From Bisbaumannia pacifica (lineage in GTDB: Bacteria; Pseudomonadota; Gammaproteobacteria; Pseudomonadales; Halomonadaceae): a stretch of DNA of 64,000 nt. A program made the position numbers and the translations under genes. The DNA lies in assembly GCF_007989625.1 (NCBI RefSeq), contig NZ_BJUK01000012.1, forward strand, positions 1 through 64,000. Direction: 5' to 3'. The notes under the pieces were generated by a model. The model searched no databases, was not told where the DNA came from, and saw only the letters and a program-made list of their open reading frames with translations. Numbering within the stretch: the stretch's first letter is position 1; every line of letters begins with the position of its first letter. Of this stretch, positions 24,413 to 35,179 are shown one piece after another.

Positions 24413-25765
24413 ATGGAACTTCGCAATAAGGCCAACAGGATTCGCCTGTTCAGCTTCAATACCCCACAGATGCGCGCCTTCCACTTCTCCTGGTTCGCCT
24501 TCCACCTGTGTTTCTTCGGCTGGTTCGGCATCGCCCCACTGATGGCGGTGGTGCGCGAGGACCTGGCCCTCACCCAGACCCAGATCGGCAATACCATCAT
24601 CGCCTCGGTACTCATCACCGTGATCGTGCGCCTGGCGATCGGCGTCTTGTGCGACAAGATCGGTCCCCGCAAGGCCTATAGCGGCCTGCTGCTGCTGGGC
24701 TCGCTCCCGGTGATGAGCATCGGCCTGGCCGACAGCTTCGAGACCTTCCTGCTAGCCCGCCTGGCCATCGGCGCTATCGGCGCCGCCTTCGTCATCACCC
24801 AGTACCACACCACCATGATGTTCGCCCCCAATGTGGTGGGCACCGCCAACGCCACCTCGGCGGGATGGGGCAACCTGGGCGGCGGTACCACCCAGATCCT
24901 GATGCCGCTGATCTTCTCCGGCCTGCTGATACTCGGCGTCAGCGAGACCCTGGGCTGGCGACTGGCCATGGTGGTGCCCGGGGTGGTGCTCTTTATCACC
25001 GGCATCGCCTACTACCGCTTCACCCAGGACGCCCCGGACGGCAACTTCGACGAGCTCCGCGAGCGCGGCGAGCTGGCCGAGGCCAACGGCGAGCACGGCG
25101 CCGGCCGGAGCTTCCTGGCCGCCGCCAAGGACATTCGCGTCTGGGCCCTGTTCCTGGTCTATGCCGCCTGCTTCGGGGTCGAGCTGACCATCAACAATAT
25201 CGCCGCCATCTACTTCTTCGATCACTTCGACCTGACGCTCGCCACCGCCGGCATGATCGCCGGGCTCTTCGGGCTGATGAATCTCTTCGCCCGCACCCTG
25301 GGCGGCGTCTTCTCCGATCTCTTCGCCCGCCAGGGCGGCCTCAAGGGCCGGGTGCGCTGGCTCTTTATCGCCCTGCTCTGCGAGGGCATCGCCCTGATCG
25401 GCTTCTCGCAGATGCACGTGCTCTCCTACGCCATCGGCATCATGCTGGTGTTCAGCCTCTTCGTGCAGATGGCCGAGGGTGCCACCTATGGCGTGGTGCC
25501 CTTCATCAATAAGCAGGCCATCGGCGCCGTGGCCGGCATCGTCGGCGCCGGCGGTAACGTCGGGGCGGTGGCCGCGGCCTTCCTGTTCCGCGCCGAGGCC
25601 ATCAGCTACCAGCAGGGGCTCTTCTACCTGGGCCTGGCGGTCCTGGTGCTGGCCTCCTGCGCCCTGCTGGTGCGCTTCTCCCCCGAGGTCGAGGCCGAGG
25701 AGGCCCAGGCCTACCGCGAGGCGCTGGGCGAGGAGAGCGGCGCCGGCGCCCTCTCGCTGCACTGA
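24413..25765 (+). CDS. NarK/NasA-family nitrate/nitrite MFS transporter
   Basis: 450 residues and about 12 membrane helices. The two nitrate-signature regions of the NNP family are present: AGWGNLGGGTTQ in helix 5 and GAGGNVGAV in helix 11. It probably imports nitrate for the assimilatory NasA/NirBD system, which lies 22-31 kb away. I chose the ATG at 24413 because GAGG lies nine bases upstream; upstream in-frame starts fall in the structured leader. Regulation by sigma-54/NtrC and NasT antitermination is indicated by its leader. A terminator follows. Confidence 0.9.
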   Translation: MELRNKANRIRLFSFNTPQMRAFHFSWFAFHLCFFGWFGIAPLMAVVREDLALTQTQIGNTIIASVLITVIVRLAIGVLCDKIGPRKAYSGLLLLGSLPVMSIGLADSFETFLLARLAIGAIGAAFVITQYHTTMMFAPNVVGTANATSAGWGNLGGGTTQILMPLIFSGLLILGVSETLGWRLAMVVPGVVLFITGIAYYRFTQDAPDGNFDELRERGELAEANGEHGAGRSFLAAAKDIRVWALFLVYAACFGVELTINNIAAIYFFDHFDLTLATAGMIAGLFGLMNLFARTLGGVFSDLFARQGGLKGRVRWLFIALLCEGIALIGFSQMHVLSYAIGIMLVFSLFVQMAEGATYGVVPFINKQAIGAVAGIVGAGGNVGAVAAAFLFRAEAISYQQGLFYLGLAVLVLASCALLVRFSPEVEAEEAQAYREALGEESGAGALSLH

Positions 25766-25784
25766 TCCCCGCTACCATTGCCAG

Positions 25785-25808
25785 CCGCCGCCTCCGGGCG
25801 GCGGTTTT
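25785..25808 (+). terminator. Intrinsic terminator of narK
   Basis: A perfect 8-bp stem (25785-25792 with 25797-25804), loop TCCG, followed by TTTTCGTT. It lies between convergent narK and LysR genes. Confidence 0.85.
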
Positions 25809-25818
25809 CGTTGGTCCG

Positions 25819-26760
25819 TCAGGACGCACCACCCGCGTTGATCAGCGCCTCCGGGGTGGCGAAATCCTCCTCGCTGATCTGCTCGTCCAGGAAGTCGAGC
25901 AGCGCCCGCACCGCCGGCAACAGGCCCCGCCGGGAAGGGAAGACCGCATGCAGGATGCCGCCCCGGGGCTCCCAGCCCGGCAACACATCGATCAGGCGCC
26001 CCGCCTGGATATCCTGGGCCCCCACCAATAGCCCCAGCTTGACCACCCCGAGCCCCTTCAGGGCGGCGGCATGCAGGGTCTCGGCGCTGTCGGTGACCAG
26101 CCGCGGTCGATGGGGAATCTGGGCGCTGGCGCCCTCGGGGCCCACCAGGTCCCAGCAGTGGCGATGATCATACTGCTCGAAGTCGAGGCTCGGCAGCTCG
26201 GCGAGATCCGCCGGGCTGCGCGGCCGTGGCCGCTCGGCAAACAGCTCGGGGGCGGCCATCAGCCGCTGGGGACTCGATGCCAGCACCTTCATGGTCAGGT
26301 CGCAGTCCTCCAGGGGCGGGAAGCGTACCCGGATCGCCAGGTCGAAGCCCTCCTTGATCACGTCCACCCGCCGGCTGGTGGCTTCCACCTGCACCTCCAC
26401 CTTGGGGCAGCGCGCCATGAAGCGCACCAGCAGCGGCGTGATCAGGTAGTGCAGCACGCTGGGCGGGCAGCTCAGTCGCACCATGCCCTGGGGCTCGGCG
26501 TGATGGCGCTGGATCAGTTCCTCGGCGGCCTCGGCCTCCACCAGCATGGCCAGGCAGTGGCGATAGTAGGCCTGGCCCAGTTCGGTGACCGAGAAGTGCC
26601 GGGTGGAGCGCTGGATCAGCCGGGTGGCGAGGCGCTCTTCGAGCTGGGTGATACGCCGGCTCAGCTTCGACTTGGGAATGCCCAGGGCACGCCCGGCCGG
26701 GGCGAAGCCGCCATGGTCCACCACCTGGACGAAGTAGTAGAGGTCATTGAGATCCTGCAT
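25819..26760 (-). CDS. LysR-family transcriptional regulator divergent from a pirin operon
   Basis: 313 residues. The N-terminal helix-turn-helix DLNDLYYFVQVVDHGGFAPAGRALGIPKSKLSRRI is followed by a typical effector domain (DLAIRVRFPP, LPSLDFEQYD). It resembles the group of LysR proteins that control adjacent pirin or redox genes. The 121-bp gap to the divergent pirin start contains a direct repeat (CTATTGTC/CTATTATC, 26761-26777) close to its own start, a possible autoregulatory site. No ligand can be assigned. Confidence 0.9.
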   Translation of the reverse strand: MQDLNDLYYFVQVVDHGGFAPAGRALGIPKSKLSRRITQLEERLATRLIQRSTRHFSVTELGQAYYRHCLAMLVEAEAAEELIQRHHAEPQGMVRLSCPPSVLHYLITPLLVRFMARCPKVEVQVEATSRRVDVIKEGFDLAIRVRFPPLEDCDLTMKVLASSPQRLMAAPELFAERPRPRSPADLAELPSLDFEQYDHRHCWDLVGPEGASAQIPHRPRLVTDSAETLHAAALKGLGVVKLGLLVGAQDIQAGRLIDVLPGWEPRGGILHAVFPSRRGLLPAVRALLDFLDEQISEEDFATPEALINAGGAS

Positions 26761-26881
26761 CCTATTGTCCTATTATCGAAACGCTGGGTGTTATATTAGC
26801 CATCTAGCGGAGTCATCGTTCTTTAAATAGGCTTCCCATCATCGGGAGACGGCGCTTCTCCCCCTTGATAGGAGCCAACTG

Positions 26882-27753
26882 ATGAAAAAGATCCAGGCAG
26901 TATACGGTGCCCCGCACGGCCATTGGGTGGGCGATGGCTTCCCGGTGCGCACCCTCTTCGGCTACGACCGCCTGGGCGCCGAGCACCTCAGCCCCTTCCT
27001 GCTGCTCGACCATGCCGGGCCCCACCGTTTCGAGCCGACCCGCTACCGCCGTGGCGTGGGCCCCCCCCCCACCGGGGCTTCGAGACCGTGACCCTGGTCT
27101 ACCATGGGGCCCTGGAGCACCGCGACTCGGCGGGGCACGGCGGCCGGATCGGCGAGGGCGACGTGCAGTGGATGACCGCCGGTGCCGGCATCATCCACGA
27201 GGAGTACCACGCCCCGGTCTTCGCCGAGACGGGCGGCACCCTGGAGATGGTGCAGCTATGGGTCAACCTGCCGGCGCGGGACAAGTCCGCCCCGCCGGCC
27301 TACCAGACCCTACTCGACGGCGAGATCCCGCGGATTGATCTGGAAAATGACGCCGGCCAGGTCAGGGTGGTGGCGGGCCGCTATCTTGATCGAGAGGGCC
27401 CGGCGCGTACCTTCACCCCGATCAATGTCTGGGATCTGCGCCTGGTGGCCGGCGGCGATGCCACCCTCGAGATCCCCGAGGGGCATACCACCCTGCTGGT
27501 GGTACTCGAGGGCACCGTGCTGGTCAACGGCGAGCGCATCGTCCGCGACGCGAGCGTCGTCGCCTTCGAGCGCCGCGGCGAGGCCCTCCACCTGGAAGCC
27601 AATAACGACGCCAAGCTACTGCTGCTAAGCGGCGAGCCCCTCAACGAGCCGGTAGCCGGTCGAGGCCCCTTCGTGATGAATCACGAGACCGAGTTACGCC
27701 AAGCCTTTGCCGACTTCCAGACCGGGAAGTTCGGCAACCCGAGGGGAGCATGA
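26882..27753 (+). pseudogene. Pirin family gene, copy 2, with a single-base frameshift
   Basis: AGGAG precedes the ATG, and the first 60 codons read as a normal pirin (FPVRTLFGYDRLGAEHL). The frame then breaks at ten consecutive C residues (27061-27070). The rest of the protein, from HRGFETVTLVYHGALEH to the end, continues in another frame up to 27753. Inserting one A to restore C5-A-C5-A would recreate the expected GPHPHRG metal motif, so a single A is missing. The gene is otherwise full length. It may be a real inactivation, phase variation in the C tract, or a sequencing error. It heads the YcaC/pirin/FMN-reductase cluster. Confidence 0.88.
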
Positions 27754-27827
27754 GTCGACTCATGTGCCCATCCCCGCCCGGCGCTAGGCGCCGGGCAGCC
27801 CCCGACGACCAAGAAGGGAGAACGACC

Positions 27828-28454
27828 ATGTCCTATACCTACAATCGACTCGACAAGGATGATGTGGCCCTGCTGATGGTGGACCATCAGGCCGGCCTGC
27901 TGTCACTGGTGCGCGACTACAGCCCGGACGACTTCAAGAACAACGTCCTGGCCCTGGCCGATATCGCCAAGTTCTTCGATATCCCCACCATCCTCACCAC
28001 CAGCTTCGAGACCGGCCCCAATGGCCCCATCGTCCCGGAACTCAAGGAGATGTTCCCCCAGGCCCCCTACTTCGCCCGCCCCGGGCAGATCAACGCCTGG
28101 GACAACGAAGAGTTCGTCGCCGCCATCAAGGCCACCGGCAAGAAGCAGCTGCTGATCGCCGGGGTGGTCACCGAGGTGTGCGTGGCCTTCCCGACGCTCT
28201 CGGCCCTGGAGGAAGGCTATGAGGTCTTCGTCGTCACCGACGCCTCCGGCACCTTCAACCAGACCACCCGGGACGCCGCCTGGGATCGCATGTCCCAGGC
28301 CGGCGCCCAGCTGATGACCTGGTTCGGGGTGGGCTGCGAGTTGCACCGCGACTGGCGCAACGATATCGAAGGCTTCGGCGGCCTGCTGGCCGGCCACCTG
28401 CCCGCCTATGCCAACCTGATGCAGAGTTATTCGCAGCAGAACCAGCTGGGCTAA
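27828..28454 (+). CDS. Isochorismatase-family hydrolase (YcaC-like)
   Basis: 208 residues of the cysteine hydrolase superfamily. The catalytic triad is Asp19 (LLMVDHQAG), a Lys at about 105-106 (TGKKQLLIAG) and Cys118 (GVVTEVCVA). Overall it resembles E. coli YcaC, an octameric hydrolase of unknown substrate. The ATG at 27828 has AAGGGAG upstream. It lies between two pirin genes on the same strand, a common bacterial neighbourhood. A GC-rich hairpin follows at 28462. Confidence 0.9.
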   Translation: MSYTYNRLDKDDVALLMVDHQAGLLSLVRDYSPDDFKNNVLALADIAKFFDIPTILTTSFETGPNGPIVPELKEMFPQAPYFARPGQINAWDNEEFVAAIKATGKKQLLIAGVVTEVCVAFPTLSALEEGYEVFVVTDASGTFNQTTRDAAWDRMSQAGAQLMTWFGVGCELHRDWRNDIEGFGGLLAGHLPAYANLMQSYSQQNQLG

Positions 28455-28461
28455 ACGACAA

Positions 28462-28492
28462 CCGGCCAGGGCAGGACCCGCGCCCTGGCCGG
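28462..28492 (+). terminator. Hairpin after the YcaC-like gene
   Basis: An 11-bp perfect GC stem (28462-28472 with 28482-28492) without a U tract, 8 bp past the stop. It may terminate transcription with Rho help or protect the 3' end. Confidence 0.5.
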
Positions 28493-28590
28493 GCGTCGGT
28501 AGAGCGTCGAGGGCTCGGCCCCTGGCAAGGCCCCATAGGGCCTATGCTAAGGGCCGAGCCTTCTCCCTTGACCGTCAGGAAACCCGGATC

Positions 28591-29532
28591 ATGAGCAATC
28601 TCGTCAACGAACGCGAGCTCGCCAGCTCCCTCGACTGCCCCATCGTCGATGGCAAGCGTCAAGTGCAGCACGTCACGCCGCATAGCGCCGAGGTGGGCGG
28701 CATCCCCGTCAACCGCGCTCTGCCCCGCCGCCAGCGTCGGCTGATCGGCGCCTGGTGCTTCCTCGACCATATCGGCCCGGCCGACTTCGCGGCGGACGAC
28801 CCCGGCCTCAGGGTCGGGCCCCATCCACATATCGGCCTGCAGACCTTCACCTGGATGATCGAGGGCGAGATCCTCCATCGCGACAGCCTGGGCACCGCCC
28901 AGGTGATCCGCCCCGGCCCGGTCAACCTGATGACCGCCGGCCGTGGCATCAGCCATACCGAGGAGTCGCTCTCCGGCGAGGCGACCCTCCACGCCGCCCA
29001 GCTATGGATCGCCCTGCCCGAGGCCGACCGCGCCACCGACCCGCGCTTCGATCACTACCCGAGCCTGCCGCGCTGGCACGAGGAAGGCACCGAGCTGACT
29101 CTGCTGGTGGGCGAGTTCGCCGGCCACCGGGCGCCGACCCTGACCTTCTCGCCGCTGGTGGCCCTCGACCTGACCAGCCCCCGGGGCAGCCAGTTGCGCC
29201 TGCCGCTGCGCGCGGACTTCGAATACGGCCTGCTGCCCCTGGAGGGCGACCTGGAGGTCGAGGGCGACACCTTCGCCACCCATGAACTGGCCTACCTGGG
29301 CCGCGGCCGCGACGAGGTCACGGTGACGCTACCCGCCGGCGGCCGGGTGCTGCTGGTGGGCGGCGAGCCCCTGGGCGAGGAGATCCTGATCTGGTGGAAC
29401 TTCGTCGGCCACAGCAAGGCGGAGATCAGCGAGGCCCAGCGCGATTGGGAGGCCGAGAGTCCGCGCTTCGGCAGCATTCCCGAGTTCGACGGCCCGCGGC
29501 TGACGCCCCCGCCGCTGCCCTGGAAAGCCTGA
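28591..29532 (+). CDS. Pirin family protein, copy 3
   Basis: 313 residues; bicupin. The metal motif VGPHPHIGLQTFTWMIEG and the later TAGRGISHTEES are intact. It is longer and more divergent than copy 1, with a C-terminal extension ending FDGPRLTPPPLPWKA. AGGA precedes the ATG. It is followed after 31 bp by an FMN reductase and then a monooxygenase-like gene, so these three probably form one transcript. Function is inferred only at the family level (iron-binding, possibly dioxygenase-like). Confidence 0.9.
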   Translation: MSNLVNERELASSLDCPIVDGKRQVQHVTPHSAEVGGIPVNRALPRRQRRLIGAWCFLDHIGPADFAADDPGLRVGPHPHIGLQTFTWMIEGEILHRDSLGTAQVIRPGPVNLMTAGRGISHTEESLSGEATLHAAQLWIALPEADRATDPRFDHYPSLPRWHEEGTELTLLVGEFAGHRAPTLTFSPLVALDLTSPRGSQLRLPLRADFEYGLLPLEGDLEVEGDTFATHELAYLGRGRDEVTVTLPAGGRVLLVGGEPLGEEILIWWNFVGHSKAEISEAQRDWEAESPRFGSIPEFDGPRLTPPPLPWKA

Positions 29533-29563
29533 TTCTCTTCTCGACCCCAGCCAAGGAGGCCCC

Positions 29564-30172
29564 ATGAGCGACAGCCCCCGCATTCTGGTCTTCGCCGGCA
29601 GCACCCGGCGCGGCTCCCATAACAGCCACCTGGCGCGGCTCGCCGCCGCGTGCCTGGAGCGCCACGGCGCCCGGGTCACCCGGATCGACCTCAAGGACTA
29701 CCCCCTGCCCCTCTACGACGGCGACCTGGAGGCCGCCGAGGGCCTGCCGGCCCAGGCCCGGCGCCTGCAGGCCCTGCTCGCCGAGCACCAGGGGCTGCTG
29801 ATCGCCTCGCCGGAGTACAACGGCTTTCCCACCCCGCTACTCAAGAACACCCTGGACTGGATGACCCGCCCCGACGGCGAGCGCAGCGGCCTGGCCCTGT
29901 TCGCCGACAAGGTGGCGGCGGTGGTGGCCGCCTCCCCGGGCGCCCTGGGCGGCATGCGCAGCCTGGGCCTGACCCGCCAGCTATTGGGTAACCTGGGGGT
30001 GATGGTGCTGCCCAACCCCCTGGCCCTGCCGCGCGCCGCCCAGGCCTTCGGCGAGGACGGCGACCTGGAGGAGCAAGCCGTGCGCGAGCGCCTCGATGCC
30101 CTCTGCCGGCGACTGGTCAGCACCCTGGATCGCCTGCACCCCGACGATGACGCCAGTGGAGAGAGCCCATGA
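29564..30172 (+). CDS. NAD(P)H-dependent FMN reductase (ChrR/YieF-like flavodoxin fold)
   Basis: 202 residues. The phosphate-binding loop GSTRRGSHNSHLAR and the conserved SPEYNGFPTPLLKNTLDW are diagnostic of quinone/chromate-reducing FMN enzymes. A strong ribosome site (AAGGAGG) precedes the ATG. The stop overlaps the next start by four bases. Two-electron reduction of quinones would fit the surrounding pirin and glutathionyl-hydroquinone reductase genes. The substrate is unproven. Confidence 0.9.
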   Translation: MSDSPRILVFAGSTRRGSHNSHLARLAAACLERHGARVTRIDLKDYPLPLYDGDLEAAEGLPAQARRLQALLAEHQGLLIASPEYNGFPTPLLKNTLDWMTRPDGERSGLALFADKVAAVVAASPGALGGMRSLGLTRQLLGNLGVMVLPNPLALPRAAQAFGEDGDLEEQAVRERLDALCRRLVSTLDRLHPDDDASGESP

Positions 30173-30750
30173 GCGACGCGCCCCAGCCCCGGGACGGTGC
30201 CCACTGCGAGGGCGCCACCCTGCGCATCCATCACCGCATCAGGCCCCAGGCCCAGGAACGCTACGAGACCTGGCTGCGCCAGATCATCGAGGCCGCCGGA
30301 CGCTTCCCCGGCCATCAGGGGGTGCATATTCTGCGCCCGCAGGCCCAGGGCCAGGACTACGAGATCGCGGTGCGCTTCGCCGGCGAGGCGGATGCCCAGC
30401 GCTGGCGGGAGTCCAACGAGCGCCGCGAGCTGCTGGCGGTGATCCAGCCGGAGCTCGCCCAGGACGAACGCCTGGAGATCCTCAGCGGCATCGACTACTG
30501 GTTCACGCCCCCGGAGTCCGGCGCCAAGGTGCCGGTGCGCTGGAAGCAGTGGCTGATCACCACCGCGGTGATCTGGCCCCTGACCATCCTGGTGCCGCTG
30601 CTCTGGTGGCCGCTGTTCCGGGTGGCGCCGGTCCTCGAGACCTGGGGCCTGCGCCACGGGCTGGTGGCGGCGACCATCGTCGCCCTGGTGGTCTATCTGG
30701 TGATGCCGCGGGTGGTGCGCCGGGTCTCGCCCTGGCTGCATCGCCGCTGA
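30169..30750 (+). CDS. Antibiotic-biosynthesis-monooxygenase-domain membrane protein
   Basis: 193 residues. An ABM-type ferredoxin-like domain (about 15-110; HHRIRPQAQERYETWLRQI, then GHQGVHILRP) is followed by two C-terminal membrane helices (about residues 125-148 and 162-182). It is coupled to the FMN reductase by ATGA. Homologous proteins are usually annotated as ABM-domain proteins without a demonstrated oxygenase activity. The topology suggests a cytoplasmic domain tethered to the inner membrane. Confidence 0.85.
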   Translation: MSDAPQPRDGAHCEGATLRIHHRIRPQAQERYETWLRQIIEAAGRFPGHQGVHILRPQAQGQDYEIAVRFAGEADAQRWRESNERRELLAVIQPELAQDERLEILSGIDYWFTPPESGAKVPVRWKQWLITTAVIWPLTILVPLLWWPLFRVAPVLETWGLRHGLVAATIVALVVYLVMPRVVRRVSPWLHRR

Positions 30751-30758
30751 CCTCACCA

Positions 30759-33148
<2,390 letters not shown>

Positions 33149-33152
<4 letters not shown>

Positions 33153-34006
33153 AACAGGTTCTCTGGGGTATCGGGGGCCTGGCCGCTAAGCAGTTCCAGA
33201 TCGCGCCCGCGGTGGCAACAGATCAGGTTGAGGTCACAGCCCCGGGCCACCTCAACCGCCATATCGGAGGGCAGCGCCAGGGTGGCCAGGGTGGAGATGC
33301 CGGCGCGCACCGCCTTGTGCACCAGTTCCAGGCTGCAGCGGCTGGAAACCAGCAGGGCCGCGAAGTGCCGCCCCGGATCGCTGCCCCGACGCAGCCCTTC
33401 GCCGATCACCCGATCCAGGGCGTTATGGCGACCGATATCCCGCCCCAGGGCCAGAAGGCGGCCCCGCGCGTCCAGGCCCAGGGCGAGATGCTGGCCCGGC
33501 GCCGAGTGCGCGCTCAGCGCCTCCAGGCCACGCCACAGGGCCGCCGCCGCCAGGGGCGGTCGCGCCGGCAGGCGCCGCAGTCCGGCCAGCAGTTGCCCCT
33601 CCTCGGCCAGCCCACAGGCGCCGCAGCTGGAAAGCGAGGGGGCGGCGCGACGCAGTGCCAGGGCCTGGGCCTCGATCCGCGGCGCCACCGAGAGATGCAC
33701 CGCCAACCCATGGCGCAGCCGGGCCAGGCGCACTTCGGTGACCTGGTCGGCCCGACCGATCCAGCCGGCGGTATAGGCATGCCCCAGGGCCAGCGGCTCC
33801 AGAGCCTCCGGGGTCGCCAGCAGGGTCGCCATGGGGCTGTCGTTGAGCAGCAGGGTCAGGGGCGCTTCACAGGGACCGTTCTGGTCGCGCAGCGGCCGCC
33901 GGCGGCTATCCCGGTAGGTCGCGGCACCATCCAAGCGGGCACGGCGCCGGAATGGCGCCGTGCCAGGCGCCGGAGTCGTGACAAGAGAGGTCGCGGTGAT
34001 AGGCAT
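33149..34006 (-). CDS. fdhD: FdhD, sulfur carrier for formate-dehydrogenase-type enzymes
   Basis: About 285 residues. FdhD passes sulfur from IscS to the molybdenum cofactor of formate dehydrogenases. The Cys pair is present (SSCGACG, Cys128 and Cys131), as are ALGHAYTAGW and the C-terminal SRCSLELVHKAVRAGI and DIGRHNALDRVIGEG. The start is uncertain: I use the ATG at 34006; a TTG 22 codons upstream also keeps the frame, and neither has a strong ribosome site. It is coupled to the YdeP-like gene, which is presumably its client. Confidence 0.9.
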
Positions 34007-34116
34007 CAGGGGTCGCCCCGGGGACAGCAACGGATGACGGCAGCCTACCCAAGGGCGTTGCTCACTCGCCAATGGAGGCTGGCGATCCCATCATAGATGT
34101 CATCTATCAAACGACC

Positions 34117-34980
34117 TCAGGGGGAGGTCGGCCAGGTCGCCAACACCTCTTCCAGCAGGCGACTGCGCGGGCGCTGGGGCCGCCACAGCAGGCCGATCCG
34201 ATCTCCCGGTCCCGGCAGTCGCCGGGCACAGATTCCGGAAACGGTGGCCGGCAGGCATGCCTCCGGCAACACGCCGACCCCCAGCCCGGCCCCTACCAGC
34301 GCCAGCAGGGCGGCGATGGAGTTGGCCTCCAGCTGGGGTTCCAGGGACTCGCCCGGTGACTGGAGCCGCGCCGCCAGCAGTTGGCGGTTATGCATCTCCG
34401 GGGTCAGCAGGCAGAGCGGATAGTCCCCCAGACACGCCCAGTCGGGCCTCTCGGGCAGGCGGAAATGGTGTGGCGAGGCGAGCAACGCCGGGCGTTCCTC
34501 GAGGAGGGGGCGATGGGCGAAACCGGCCATGGCGGGGGCATCGAGGTAGCCCAGCACCAGGTCCAGCTCACCGTTTTCCAGTCCCTGGGCCAGGCGCGGC
34601 GTGGCCAGCTCGCGCAGGCGCACCCGCAGCCGCGGGTGAGTCGCCCGCAGGCCGGCCAGCGACGTGGCCAGGGCGCCCAGCGCGGTGGGAATCACCCCCA
34701 GGGTCAGCCGACCGGTGAGGGGCGCGTCGGGGGCCAGCTCGCCGCGCAACGCCTCGAACTCACCGAGGATGCGCCGGGCATGACTCAACACCCGCTCCCC
34801 CTCCGGGGTCAGGCCCTCGTAGCGGCGCCCACGGCGAACCAACTGCACCCCCAGTTCCTCCTCCAGGCCGCGCAGCCGTGCCGAGAGGGTCGGCTGGGTG
34901 ACATGGCAGGCCGCGGCGGCGCGGCCGAAATGGCGCTCCCGGGCCAGGGCCGCCAGGAAAGCGAGTTGACGATGATCCAA
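34117..34980 (-). CDS. LysR-family regulator upstream of fdhD and the YdeP-like gene
   Basis: 287 residues. The N-terminal helix-turn-helix HFGRAAAACHVTQPTLSARLRGLEEEL is close to OxyR/CbbR-type proteins; the effector domain contains NSIAALLALVGAGLGVGVLPE. The start is a TTG with GAGG upstream. It lies on the same strand 110 bp upstream of fdhD, and such LysR genes often neighbour YdeP/FdhD pairs, so it may control them. No OxyR-type redox cysteine pair is evident. The ligand is unknown. Confidence 0.88.
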   Translation of the reverse strand: MDHRQLAFLAALARERHFGRAAAACHVTQPTLSARLRGLEEELGVQLVRRGRRYEGLTPEGERVLSHARRILGEFEALRGELAPDAPLTGRLTLGVIPTALGALATSLAGLRATHPRLRVRLRELATPRLAQGLENGELDLVLGYLDAPAMAGFAHRPLLEERPALLASPHHFRLPERPDWACLGDYPLCLLTPEMHNRQLLAARLQSPGESLEPQLEANSIAALLALVGAGLGVGVLPEACLPATVSGICARRLPGPGDRIGLLWRPQRPRSRLLEEVLATWPTSP

Positions 34981-35179
34981 GCGTCACCCCCTCGGGACAT
35001 TGATGATAGACAAACCCTATGATGCCAGAGGCAGGCTCGCTCGCCAGGGTTCTCTCCCCGCGATGGTCTGCCCCCAGGATAGTCCCGGTCCTCAGCGGCA
35101 AGGCCGGCTGACTCGACCGGCGGCGTTCTCACGCTGGGCTCTGCTACACTCGGCCCTTCTAACTGCCGGAGTCCTCGCC

